A stretch of DNA of 64,000 bases from Larix kaempferi. Its lineage: Eukaryota > Streptophyta > Pinopsida > Pinales > Pinaceae. Position 1 is the first letter of the stretch; every line of letters begins with the position of its first letter. Made by a program: the position numbers and the translations under genes. The stretch spans positions 1-64,000 of the forward strand of contig BSBM01002119.1 in the NCBI GenBank assembly GCA_027924585.1, in the 5' to 3' direction. This document shows, in pieces, positions 35,440 through 46,217 of this stretch. Under the pieces are notes generated by a model. That model saw only the letters and a program-made list of their open reading frames with translations, made no database searches and was not told where the DNA came from.

Positions 35440-37300
35440 TCAACATCCATCACTCACTCCAAGCAAGGCTCTCAAGTGAGTGAAGGTCTTCTCAGTAAAA
35501 CACTTGGTGAAAATATCAGCAGTTTGCTCGGTGGATGGGCAATACTGCAAGGAAATTACTCTATCATGCACCAAGCCCCGAATGTAGTGCATATGGATTT
35601 CAATGTTCTTTTTTATTTGCCTTTGAACTGGATTAGTATATATCTTTATGGAACTTTGATTGTCCACCCAAATTTTGGTTGGAGAATCAATAGAAACACC
35701 AAATTCCCGAAGAATACATTGCAACCAAACACACTGTGTGGCTGCATTCACTGCTTCCCTGTACTCGGCCTCTGTTGATGAAAGTGAAATAGTGTGTTGT
35801 TTCTTACTTGACTAGAAAATGGGACCTTCATCAAACATGAAAACAAAACCTAAAGAGGACTTTCTATCAATGGGAGCTCCAGCCCAATCGGAATTAGAAA
35901 ATCCAACTAGTTGTAGTGAAGAACCAGCTGCATAGTGTACCCCAAAACTCTTTGTTCCTTGGACATACTGAAGGATCTTTTTGACTTCCTTCCAATGGAT
36001 CTCATGTGGCTGCTGCATATAGATTTCTACAGCATGTATAGCATAAGACAAATCAGGTCTTGTATGTGTAAGGTACAACAAACTACCAGCTAGCTGCCTG
36101 TAGAGTGTGCAATCCACCAATGGAGAGTCATCAAATTCACCTAGTTTTATGCCTGAAAGGAATGGGCACTTGGCTGCCTTACATTCAGCCATTTTAAACT
36201 TCAATAACAGGTCTGAAGCATACTTTGGTTGACTTAGCATGATACCTCTTTCAGATTGCTCAATTTTCAAACCCAAAAATTGCCTTGCAATCCTAGGTCG
36301 CTCATGGCAAATTCACTGTGCAAAGATGCTTTAATCGAGCCAATTTGTTTGTTGCAGATCCCTGTAATTAAAATATCATCTACATACAGTACAATGACCT
36401 ACAAAATATAATCAAATTTCTGGAAATATACATTTGGATCAGACTTGCATCGAATGAAACCAATTGAGAGCAAAAAGGCATCCATTTTAGCATACCAAGC
36501 CCTTGGGGCTTGCTTGAGTCCATAGAGTGACTTCTTCAACCTACAAACAAGTGAGGGATCCTCTTGGAAAAGTTTAGGTTGCTGAATATAGATCTCTTCA
36601 TGTAGCTCACCATGTAGTAATGCACTTTTAACATCCATATGGTGAACTTGCCAACCCTTACTAGCTACCATGGCTAGAGCTAGTGTAATTGAGTCCATCT
36701 TTGCAACCGGTGCAAAGGTCTCAGTATAATCCACACCATGGATTTGTGAGTATCTCTTAGCCACTAACCTATCCTTATACTTTAGATCAGAACCATCATC
36801 AACAAGTTTGGTTCGAAAAATCCACTTACATTGCACAAGTTTTCTCTTTGGAGGAAGAGGCACCAAATCCCATGTGTTTGCTCTCTTGGAGAGAATGGAA
36901 TTCTTCTTCCATTGCTGATCTCCAACTTGGATCATGGTAAGATTCCTGATATGATGTTGGATCAGATCCAATCATCATATAACAGTGATCAGCAAGTGCA
37001 CTTTCATTTTCAAAGGAAGCATTGATTGTTTGAGATCTAGTCTTCCTAGGGTCTTGGGGATTGCTTGCCAATTCACCTGCAACATGTATGATTTTTTCAG
37101 CCCACTTGGGCCTTGATGGTGACTTATCTATAGAAATTTCATCTTCATCCATGTCATATTCAGCAATATCAGAAAAATCGGAACTTGAATCATCACTTAC
37201 TTCATTAAGGTGTGGAGGAGAAGAGCATTCCCCCGGTGCAAGCTCAAAATCTGGAATTGGTTCTTCTTCGAATTGCACACTTCTCTCAATGAAATTTTTG
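35440..37300 (-). pseudogene. Copia D reverse transcriptase and RNase H
   Basis: From 37278 an acidic linker (EDEISIDKSPSRPKWA) leads to RT: TWDLVPLPPKRKLVQCKWIF, YSQIHGVDYTETFAPVAKMDS, HHMDVKSALLHGELHEEIYI, LYGLKQAPRAWYAKMDAF and the active site VLYVDDILIT (about 36365-36395). RNase H shows SNSDWAGAPIDRKSS, STEAEYREAVNA and VDNQSSIKIYTNPV, and ends at 35440. The frame shifts near 36850-36970 and returns to the original frame near 36280. A TAG precedes VIVLYVDD. The first RNase H Asp is Asn-Ser-Asp here, so the acidic site may still be present. Confidence 0.92.
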
Positions 37301-38340
37301 AGTGTGGATGTGTCAAAGAGATTTTACCCCTTTCTATCTTCACCATAACCAACCATGATACATTCTCTGCTATGTGGCTGCAAAGCCTTCCTCTTAACTG
37401 ATGGAATTCGATCCCATGCTCTAGACCCAAAAATCTTGAAATTTGAGACATTTGGTCTTTGGCCAAACCATGCCTCATGGGGTGTTTTACCTTTGAATGC
37501 TTTGTGAAATGCTCTGTTCTGAATATGTGCTTCACAATTGGTGGCTTCATCCCATAGCTTAGGGATTAGATCCCTATCTTCAATCATGCATGAAGCCATC
37601 TCTTTGAGAGACCTATTCTTCCTCTCTGCAACACCATTTTGCTGTGGTGTGTAGGGGATTGAATGTTGCATTTGGATGCTACATTCCTCACAAAGGTGAT
37701 GAATGTTTTTGTTCACATTCTCCTTTCCATTATCAGACCTAAGTATTTTTATCTTATTCCCACTATGATTCTCCACTAGAGCCTTCCAAATCTTCAATTT
37801 CTCAAACACTTCAAATTTTAATTTAAGGAAGTAAACCTAGCAGAATCAAGAGTAGTCATCTGTGAATGTGAGTACATACCTTGATCCACCATATGATGGA
37901 GTGGGTAGAGGACCAATGAGGTCTGAATGTAACAATCCAAGTGGTTGAGTGGCTTTCCTTGCCATTCCCTTCTCATAGCTACGTTCTGGATGTTTCCCAA
38001 TCACACAACCAATGCAAGCTCCATTTGAAGATTTGATTTCAGGAAGCCCTTCCACCATCTCATCTTTGTGCAATGTTTGGAGATTCTTTTAGTTCATGTG
38101 GCCAAATCTTTCATGCCATATATTGGAGGTCTCATTGGCATGAGAGTGTAGTGCTTGGTCACTAGAACTAGGGAGGAAATTCGAGAACTTGTACATCCTC
38201 TCTTGGTGGTCTACATACCCAACTAACAAAACTTGGTTTGAAGAAATTTCTGAAATCTCTACCAAATCAGGAGTAAATGTTACTCTCTTGGCTTCTCCTA
38301 TATGGGTCATTTGATACACTGATAACAAATTTGCAGCCAA
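37301..38340 (-). pseudogene. Copia D integrase
   Basis: HHCC zinc domain: WHERFGHMN (stop after N), later CIGCVIGKHPE. Core: LLHSDLIGPLPTPSYGGSRY with the first Asp, ILRSDNGKENVNK with the second, and QQNGVAERKNRSLKEMA with the Glu. After TFTDDYS two stops read TGA and TAG at sites that usually hold Arg and Trp (CGA to TGA, TGG to TAG). The C-terminal part has FGSRAWDRIPSVKRKALQPHS and ends at a TAA near 37325. Confidence 0.92.
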
Positions 38341-39468
38341 TTAAGGTACATAGAGCACATCACTGAAATAACCATGCTCCAAATCGATCCTACCAATCCC
38401 TTTGGTCTAGATCTCAGAGTCATCTCCCATTCGAACTATTGGGGCACTATTCGAATGCATAGAGGAGAAGAGCTCTCTAGATGAAACCATATGCCTAGAA
38501 GCCCCTGAATCAATAATGAAGGATGAGGAATTAGAAGTACCTTCTACCAAATAATGACATTTCTCCTTGTTGTCAGGATTTGAGGTGCCATCTTTCTTCT
38601 TTGCACCATCAGGGACAGGAATGTTGTTCTTGTCCAACAGCTGCACCATTGTGTCAATGGTTTTCTTCATGCATGAGCTCTATAGATGCCATCCCTTGTG
38701 ATATTAGGTGCATTTGGTCTTCTCTTTTCCCTTATTTTCCTTCTCCTTGGAAGGATTCGAACCTCCATCAACAAACTTGGTCTTGTCAAACTTCCTCTTC
38801 TCTGGCTGCTTCGAATTCTTTGCCTTCTGCTTTCCTTTGGAGGCATTCGAAACACCCATGGCCAAGGATTGATATTTCAATTTGATGGTGCCCATTTGAA
38901 CTAGCTTGTCTTGCTCATGAGTAAGAAACTCCATGAAGGTTGCTAGTGATGGCATTTGCCAATTTCGAAGCGTCATTTTGGCAAAATGGAACGTGCTTAC
39001 AAACACTGAGAATTCTAGCCCTAGCTTCGAAAGGATGGACAGTATCAATTGTTCTTCCTTCTTAACAATTCCACATTGTTGCAGCTGCATCACTAGTGAC
39101 TTGAACTTAGTGAAGAACTCCTAGATGGTTTCAAAATGCGATGGGCTCAATCTAATGAGCTCGCTTTCAAGCCAGTGGCCTCTCAGTTCATCAGTTTTCC
39201 CAAAGAGTGATTCTAGCTTCACCCATACTTCATTTCGGGTTATCAAACTGTCTTTATGAAACAAGAGCTCCCTCAAAATGCTCAGGCATAGCGATCCATA
39301 TGCTTCATCAAGTCGATTATAGTACTTTGCTTTCTCCACAGCAGAGTTTGGTTCCACTTCTATTCCCATGGTTACTCTATAGAGACCCTTAGATCTCATT
39401 TTGATGACCATTTAAGCCTTCCAATAGAATAAATTGAAGGGAGTGAGCAACATTTGGCTTGCTTCCAT
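38341..39468 (-). pseudogene. Copia D gag and protease
   Basis: The best start is ATG at 39468 (MEASQMLLTPFNLFYWKA), in frame with the rest; a TAA follows at 39414 where Gln would fit. The capsid part runs through LDEAYGSLCLSILREL, LESLFGKTDEL and LQQCGIVKKEEQLILSILS. A Lys-rich stretch and a broken zinc knuckle follow near 38715-38675 (C-T-stop-Y-H...), its second Cys changed to Tyr. The protease site FIIDSGASRHMVSS lies near 38500. Stops at 39121, 38704, 38407 and 38341 split it. Confidence 0.9.
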
Positions 39469-39596
39469 TTCTGCTTGCGTTGATGGTGAGAAAACGGCTG
39501 AAATTCCTACAAAAACACTCAATTTTTATCTGGAAATTCTCTCAAGAATGCAGCTCAATGCTCAATATTGATCTGCAACTCACTAAAATTCACAAG

Positions 39597-39608
39597 GATC
39601 TGATACCA
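39597..39608 (-). other. primer binding site of Copia D
   Basis: On the element strand TGGTATCAGATC directly follows the 5' LTR. It is the initiator-Met tRNA type; Copia A has TGGTATCAGAGC. Confidence 0.9.
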
Positions 39609-40306
39609 TGTGAGTATATTGATCCATAGTCAGATATAGGAGCCTTATAGAACCTCACAAAATTGAATAGTTTGTAATAACGAGCAAAAAAGCTTGAAAA
39701 GGAGACAAATTTACACACAATGTGAACTGAAACTTGGCATTATCAGACTGTCTAACATGTGAAAATGTCTAGAATAGGTTTATATTACATCATAGAGAAA
39801 TTTGAGATCCATAGAGATCCCAAAATGAGCGTATAATGCTAATTGGCCAAATTGGCCTCAATCCCTCGTAGGTGGGTCCAACTTAGTCCTAATCATCCCA
39901 AACAGTCATGAATTTTGGTGTGGAGGTGGCTAAAGCATGCTAGGTCATAAATGAGGCCTAGGCATGGATGGGTGAGCAAATAGAGGTGTGTTGGAGGTCC
40001 AAGGAAGCAATAAATGCTTTAAATCTAGCCAAAAATGAGCAAAATCCACCCAAGCGCTCCAAGTCAACAGACATTCCCCAATTCAAGGAAGGAGAGCACT
40101 CCAACATTTAATAAGGGTGCACTTGTGGACAAAAATGGAGTTTAGGTGAGCTGGTTTGCTTGGAAGTGGGTGTGAACACTCTCAAAAGTGGTTATTTGAC
40201 CAACTAAAGTAACCAAGTCTAAACTATAGTGTAATAAAGCACACATGGAAATAAAATTGACTAAGGTTATGAACTATGGTACTAAGTATGGATTACTGTT
40301 CTAACA
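39609..40306 (-). repeat. Copia D 5' LTR
   Basis: 698 bp, homologous to 34580-35243. Plus-strand ends are TGTGAGTATATTG and ...GTTCTAACA. Many substitutions separate the copies, so the insertion is old. Confidence 0.95.
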
Positions 40307-40311
40307 GACAT
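40307..40311 (+). repeat. target site duplication of Copia D, right copy
   Basis: GACAT, one transition away from GATAT at 34575. Confidence 0.85.
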
Positions 40312-41040
40312 CACGGAACTTCAAAGTTTGCAAGGGAAGGAAAACTACCTCCGACATTTTGTATGTAATTTTGCTATGTAATTTCGTTGAGAAGGCAAAG
40401 AGTTACATGCAGTTGTTGAAGAAGGACATCCCTTCATTTGGGATAATTATGCCTAACAATCCTTTGACAACCTAAAACATGTTATCACTCATGCCACTGT
40501 GATCCAACCACCCAATTACCACAAGGATTACATCCTTTATCTCGCTGCTTCCTCTACCACAATCGCCATGGTATTGGTCTAGGAAGACAACAACGCCTAG
40601 GGACATGTGATATACTACCTGAGCAAGGGTCTTCTTGACCCCGAAACCCATTACTCACATGTTGAGAAACTCGCTCTCGCAACAGTCATTGCTGTCCAAA
40701 ATTTCCACAATTATATATTGATCCGCACTACTACTATCATAGCCGACTCCAAACCCATGTACCACATCCTTACAGGTTAGGTGCTCAGGGGAAAATATTC
40801 ACGCTGGATTGTCATCCTTCAGGAAATCGATCTCTAGTTTGAGAAGGCCAAATCAAAGAAATATTTGGTTTTTGTGGAGCTCATTTGTGATCTTCCCCAC
40901 ACTGATACGGGAATTGAGCCCATCGAATCCCTCCCCGATGAGTCATTTTTTCTCATCAGTATGTCTGACCCCTGGTATGGAGACATCGAGTTATATCTCC
41001 AAACCCAATAGTTCAACCCTCAACTGTCTCTTGACGATCG
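40312..41040 (+). pseudogene. G1 RT C-terminus and first RNase H
   Basis: Continues the RT frame after Copia D: TELQSLQGKENYLRHFV, HPFIWDNYA, QSFDNLKHVITHATV. The Ty3-type RNase H follows: NYHKDYILYLAAS, then GHVIYYLSKGLLDPETHYSHVEKLALATVIAVQNF, a stretch with ADSKPMYHILTG, and RWIVILQEIDL. Stops are frequent (near 40380, 40390, 40459, 40580, 40599, 40779 and 40835). It would degrade the RNA strand of the hybrid. Confidence 0.85.
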
Positions 41041-42216
41041 CCATCGTATACGCCACCACGCCATGCACTACTTGATCCTTGGTGATACCTTGTATCATCG
41101 TGTTGTCGATTCCATCCTGCAACACTTCCTAACTCATGAGGTGGTTCAACATGTTCTGAATGACTATCACTCAGAGGCATGTGGTGGTCATCTTTCTAGG
41201 ATGGTTGCAATCCAAAAAATACTACACGCTAAATACTATTGGCATTCCATATTTAAAGATTATATATAAGTCATCAAGAAGTGTCCTCCCTACGATCTAT
41301 TTCACCATAAACCATGGTCTCACCTAGCCCCTTTACATCCCGTTATTTCCATTGACCCCTTCTCTAAGTGGGGCATATATTTCATGCACTGTAATCCTAC
41401 CTCAGACGGTGGGCATGGTTACGTCATCATTGTTGTTGACTATTTTACCAAGTGGGTGCAGGCTGTGCATACGTACAATGAAGACAGAAAAACCATTTCA
41501 CTCTTTATGTTTTATAACGTCATTGCGAGATTCAGAGTCCCACAAGCCATCATTACGGATCATGGATCTCATTCCAGAACAATATGGTAGACGAATTGAG
41601 CGCCAGATTGGGTTTTGACCATGAGAACTCAACCCTATATTACCCACAATCTAATGGAAAAGTAGAGGCCATCAATAAGGTCTTGAAAACCATGATCCAA
41701 CACATGGTGGGCACACACAGGTCTAACTGGCACAACATGCTCTTTTCCACCTTATGGGCATATAGGACCTCCATCAAAACTGCCACCAGGTTTACAGCTT
41801 TCCAATTAGTCTATGGATTGGAGGCATTCTTACCTATTGAGTGTGAGATTCGATCGTTGAAACTTGCAATCGAACTTATTCCAAACACTACTGCTGAGGA
41901 AGAACACTTTCTACACTTGGATAAACTCGATGAAACCTACTGCGATGCTTCTCTTGCTAATGAAGCACATAAAAAGCACATCAAAGCCCAGTACAACAAG
42001 TTATTCAAGCGTCATATCTTTAATGAGGGATATTTGGTCCTCACCTATGACCAAAAACATGATAAGTTGGGGGTAGGAAAGTTTGAGTCCATGTGGCATA
42101 GGACATATGTCGTTAAATGTACCTTGGATAAGGGAGCATATGAACTCGAAGATTATGATGGAATATCTTTGCGAGAGCCTCACAATGTTCTCTACATGAA
42201 GCTGTACTATGCCTAA
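41041..42216 (+). pseudogene. G1 integrase
   Basis: The zinc domain is visible as HSEACGGHLSRMVAIQKI and KKCPPY, with the last Cys replaced by Tyr. The core has SDGGHGYVIIVVDYFTKWVQAV, second Asp in AIITDHG, and Glu in QSNGKVEAINKVLK. The site of the first catalytic Asp (KWGIYFM) reads Tyr. A frameshift lies at about 41580, between 41063-41618 and the long open part 41584-42216 (210 codons), which ends naturally at TAA 42214. The C-terminal part has LVLTYDQKHDKLGVGKFESMW and HNVLYMKLYYA, a normal Gypsy integrase tail. Confidence 0.88.
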
Positions 42217-42339
42217 GTTTTTATGCATTAGTACTATGTACATAATATACATGGTGTGTGTTTTGTGTGGTGTGACACTTTGCTTTAGTGTCATAGGATC
42301 TTGACTTCATGCTTATGCCATGTTTTGTCTACATGTGCA

Positions 42340-42760
42340 GATGGAAACCTATTTTGGATTCACAAAAGGTGCTATCTGACATACCCATAACCTCACTTTG
42401 GCAGCCTGGGTACTTTATTCCCCTACCGACAAGCTTATTATTTCAGTAGGGAGTTTTCTTGGATACATAACCAATAATGCCGCTGAGTATCATGTGGTTA
42501 TTGGAGTCTTAACCGACGCTCTTTCCCTGGGTATGGACCACATTGTCGTCCACCTTGACTTGCAATTATTGGTCTCCTATCTTAACCTTGTTTACACTAT
42601 CCACAACCTCAGGTTACTCTGTCTTTTTCTGACAAGTACGTCTCTTGGAGAGATCCTTTGAGTCTTTTCAATAACTGCACATTTCAAGAGACATGAACAC
42701 CGTTGTTGACTCCATGGACAATTTTATATTAGATTGGTACATTGCACATATATAAAACAT
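42340..42760 (+). pseudogene. G1 second RNase H (aRNH-type) downstream of integrase
   Basis: After about 120 bp of spacer a new RNase H domain is readable: YFGFTKGAI, a stop, LAAWVLYSPTDKLIISVG, TNNAAEYHVVIGVLTDAL, HIVVHLDLQLLVSYLN, and near 42685-42750 HISRDMNTVVDSMDNF. The Glu (NNAAEY), the Asp (HLD) and the C-terminal Asp (VVDSM) are present. The first Asp (expected in YFDG) reads Gly. Plant Tat-type elements carry such an additional RNase H of cellular (archaeal-like) type. Here it lies after integrase. A stop at 42371 and a frame change near 42660 break it. Confidence 0.75.
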
Positions 42761-43094
42761 TCAAAAACATAGAAACGCCATGACATGTAAATAATGTATA
42801 AGAAAACAAAGACAATATCCCATAATCATCAATAGAACACAGAATATAGAGATGCAAATAGAGTTTTGTATATAAATCATGTCGGTATAATACAAAAATG
42901 TAGTACTCGTACAAAATCTGAAGCACATGAGCCTTCAGTAAACGTCTCCTCTACAAAAATTTGAATCCCGCACCTTTTAGTAGATACATATATACATGAA
43001 CCTAGTCCCTGGGATGCTCATGGTAGTAGAAAATGGCCTTAGCTACTTTCTGAAGTAGCGAACCAAAGTGTGCAAACACCCCCACACTTTGCCG

Positions 43095-44220
43095 CTAATA
43101 GCGACAAGGTATATCATGCACGGCTGGATCCAGGATATCCAGGGTAAACCGCTGGGGGTTCTCCTCCATCTCATCTAACTCCTCTATCGCATCATGCTCT
43201 ACAGCCTCTACCTCTCGCACCATTCCTCTCCGCGCAATCGAGGAGGCACCAGCTGGACAATATGGGCCCACATATGCACCAAACCTGTAATAGCTATTGG
43301 TACTACACCAAAAACATCTAAAAAAAATGAAAAACATAATATATTTTTCATTCTTACGCATGTCGCCCTACTACATGTCCTCGAGAAGGACCAAGTTCGG
43401 GTCCCCCTTGAAATCGGTATCCTTGTAGGGGTAGTCCTCTACCATGAGGAGCTGTCCCCTCAACCATCTGAAAAAAGGAGCACCGTAACTGATAATAGGA
43501 CCACCACCACCGTGGTGGGGCATCACCTCGGACCATTAGACCATGTGTAGGTCCCTTGGATCCAAATCATCTATCTCGACCTACGGGCGTAGATGTGGAA
43601 ATTGATCTAAGAAGAATGAGACTACGACCGACCCATAGCCAAACTACTTCAGCTCAACACGTCGGCATTTGGTGAGCTGATCCCTTAGGTTCACAAGAAT
43701 CCCATCGCACCCATTGAAAAATGTGGGAGCCATACACTCCTCTTCTTCCAACATATGGGCCTTGGTGGCCAAGTGAGAAGACCTTCTCCCTACCACCCTC
43801 TTGATGGTAAGAAAGATCATGTGCAGAGGACGGTCCATCACATATTTGATGGGGGATCTTCCCACCAACCATCTTTGTGCCAAGAGTACACCACTGATCT
43901 ACTAGGTCATCAGTAGGTCGATCACTCCTTCGTGACCCGACCAAAGACATTGGAGCTCCCTGTCAGGACAACCTTGAAAAAAAATACATATCCTCTAGGT
44001 CCATCGTCAATATATGGACATTGATCCAAAAGTGTTGATGCTTTGCATCCCAACATCTGATCAGGTATTCTAGCAGTGGAACCTGGGCCCTTATGCCCTG
44101 GATGTGAAAGTATTTTAGTAACCCATAGTTTCTCAATGCAATCATGCATTCTGTATCATTGACTGCTTGAGATTCATCCATTTCATGCTCTCTTTCCCTC
44201 CATTGGACCATCTTGTCCAC
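43095..44220 (-). pseudogene. antisense ORF of G1, plant-mobile-domain-like
   Basis: On the strand opposite to G1's gag-pol. From 44220: MDKMVQWREREHEMDES, ALRNYGLLKYFHIQGIRAQ, LLEYLIRCWDAKHQHFW and LTMDLEDMYFF. After frame changes come ECMAPTFFNGCDGILVNLRD, FGYGSVVVSFFLDQFPHLRP and GGGGPIISYGAPFFRWL, ending near 43095. The pattern 'LL-LI--WD ... D-YF-TGLS' is what I know from the plant mobile domain and from antisense ORFs of Grande, Retand and RIRE2-type elements. The position between pol and the 3' end agrees. The family call rests on memory and inference. Several frameshifts and stops make it non-functional. Confidence 0.6.
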
Positions 44221-45378
44221 CCAAACCTATCCAAGTAGCATCAAAACACTTATTAGAAGCTTGCTTAACTTCCCAACTCATCAATGTTTGGTGTATTTTT
44301 TAGTATGTTAGGCCAACCCACACCAGTGCACCCTATCCGTACAGATAGGGTTCCATAGACACACATTACCCTTATGGGGAAGGCGCCATCAATCCCTCGA
44401 TGCACTTCCCATAAGGGGAAAGTGCCCCAGCATGAAGGCGCATTATCCCCTCAAAGAACAAGCACAAAAGCCAAGAAACTGGAAATAAAAAGCAACTTCA
44501 ATCCACTGAAAAATGAAAAGGATAGGATGTAGGCTTACCTAGCGCTGATGGCTCTGAAAATAACTGATCAGAGCTCTTGCAATCGGTAGTTGAAAATAAA
44601 ACTCCAAAGGGTAATTTCCACCTTTCCAATTTGGTAAAAAGTAAATAGTAAATAATTCTGCTGATGCCCCGAAAATTGCAGCATCAATCAGCAAGGGATT
44701 CTCCCCGGTAGGCAATCCCAATTAGATCGCTCACAGTTTGGTGTGGGGAATCCGTCCAGTTAACGGTTCCGGCTATCGTGTAAGATTTAAGATTTGTTGT
44801 GTTCTTTACTGGTTGCGGCCCGATCCACCGTTTATGTGTTTTAAATTTATGTATGAGATGCAAGTGCTGTAAACTAATTTAATCTAAATGCAAAGCTGAA
44901 ACAAATCTTAATCTAAAACTGCGATAAGCAAATCTATTATATCCTCACAAGGAGAAAAATGAATATATGAGCAATGACCTGAAAGAAAGCACCCAAAGAT
45001 TTCACAGATAACCGTTCAACCATAAAGATGTCTTTTCCAATAGAAAATAAAAGATCTCAAAGGTAACTCTGATTCAAATTAAACATTCCAATTGCTCATT
45101 TGAAGTAAACATTACTTGCATAGAAACAAATTTATGAGAAACATTCATCACATCTGGAAATAATTCGCATTGAAGTAAGGAAAGATCTCACAAAAGACGC
45201 GTAAACGTAGCAAGGGATAGCCCAAACAGAGATTTGACACGTTATTCTGGAAAACGCAATCCTCCAAGCTTTCATTAGGCGAAAAAGAATTCCACATACA
45301 TGCAATAAAGTAGTCTACGTACAAGACAGAGAATGTCTTTCCAACCTACAAAAAGTCCCTCTTCTGGCCTCCGTCTAT

Positions 45379-45387
45379 CTATTTATA
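45379..45387 (-). promoter_or_regulatory. TATA box of an unassigned LTR-like segment
   Basis: Perfect TATAAATAG on the minus strand, followed by 'atagacggaggccagaagag' and a T-rich stretch, like the R region of an LTR. The segment may run from about 45595 down to about 44740, but its partner copy is not in the window. Confidence 0.4.
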
Positions 45388-45971
45388 GATTTACAATGCT
45401 TTCCTTTTCCCAAAATCTAAACCTAAACCTAGGAGGGAACAAAATTTTTGTCTTCTAGTGGTCAATAAGACAAAACCCATAACGCAGCTGTCTTTTACAA
45501 AATTAGAACAAAACAGAAATAAAATTCCCTTTTCTTTATTACAAAAAGACAAATAACAACTGTCTTTTGTTTTAGAATAAATCAAGCTATGGATGGCTTA
45601 GCTGCTGACTGCGATGCTTCTGCTACTGCACCTGCTTCCTTAGGGATATAAGCTAATGATGGATTATCCTCTTTCTATATATAGCTGGACCAACGAACTG
45701 ATGAAAAAACCTCTGGGGTTAGCACCTCCACCTTCTTCAAATATTCCAATTCTGCATTTAAACCTGCTTATAGTTCTGCTAAGTGCACTTCTCTCTTTGG
45801 GAAATCATAAATTGCTTGTGGAAGGTTTAGTTGGCATTTACTGAAGGATTCCCAAGTTCTTGAGTATAAGGATTGGCAGGTTTTAACTGTCTTCCTGATT
45901 TCCACGCTTAATTTGCTGCCACAATCCTATGCATATCATCATGTAATAGCGAAATAACGTAAGTAAATAAT

Positions 45972-46217
45972 TTGACAAGGACTTTAAAAGAATATTTGCA
46001 CACCTCAAGCCTCATTATATTTAAAAGGGACACATTTATGTCTCCTGGGCCACAAGTTGGCCAATTTAATAGGCACGGGGCTCAAAGTAGAATGGTGGTT
46101 GATAATCCTTCCCTACGCGAATATATAGGAGGAGCATTCAAACCCAAAAGGGCAGGCTGCGCTATGGCGGGGAAAATAGCATTAAGTGATGCGCAATGGG
46201 TGGAAGCTTATGATTAA
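45972..46217 (+). CDS. unrecognised 81-codon reading frame
   Basis: The open stretch ends at TAA 46215. It reads like coding sequence in its second half (GPQVGQFNRHGAQSRM, GGAFKPKRAGCAMAGK) and differs in composition from its AT-rich surroundings. I recognise no family. It could be an exon remnant, part of an LTR or chance. The first codon is not ATG in a good context. Confidence 0.2.
   Translation: MTRTLKEYLHTSSLIIFKRDTFMSPGPQVGQFNRHGAQSRMVVDNPSLREYIGGAFKPKRAGCAMAGKIALSDAQWVEAYD

Larger units (their letters stand above)
34580..40306 (-). mobile_element. Copia D: complete Ty1/Copia LTR retrotransposon inside G1
   Basis: 5727 bp on the minus strand with LTRs at 39609-40306 (5') and 34580-35243 (3'), TG...CA ends, an initiator-Met-type primer site, a polypurine tract and a 5-bp target duplication with one mismatch. 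Gag, protease, integrase, RT and RNase H follow in Copia order. About ten stops and a pair of opposing frameshifts near 36850 and 36280 inactivate it. It belongs to a lineage distinct from the A, B and C family: it has no repeat-filled 3' spacer, and its LTRs are unrelated to theirs. Confidence 0.96.
26708..44220 (+). mobile_element. Gypsy G1: Ty3/Gypsy element of probable Tat lineage, interrupted by Copia D
   Basis: Visible in order: an LTR-like segment with a TATA box, a primer-site-like TGGCGACC..., a 2-kb leader, gag with a Gly/Pro-rich region, a protease with DEGAS, RT (split by Copia D at 34580-40306), RNase H, integrase, a second RNase H, and an antisense ORF. RT before integrase marks Ty3/Gypsy. 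The extra RNase H and the antisense ORF are known traits of plant Tat-type elements. Stops and at least one frameshift (about 41580) make it inactive. A matching 3' LTR was not found, so both outer limits are provisional. Confidence 0.8.
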
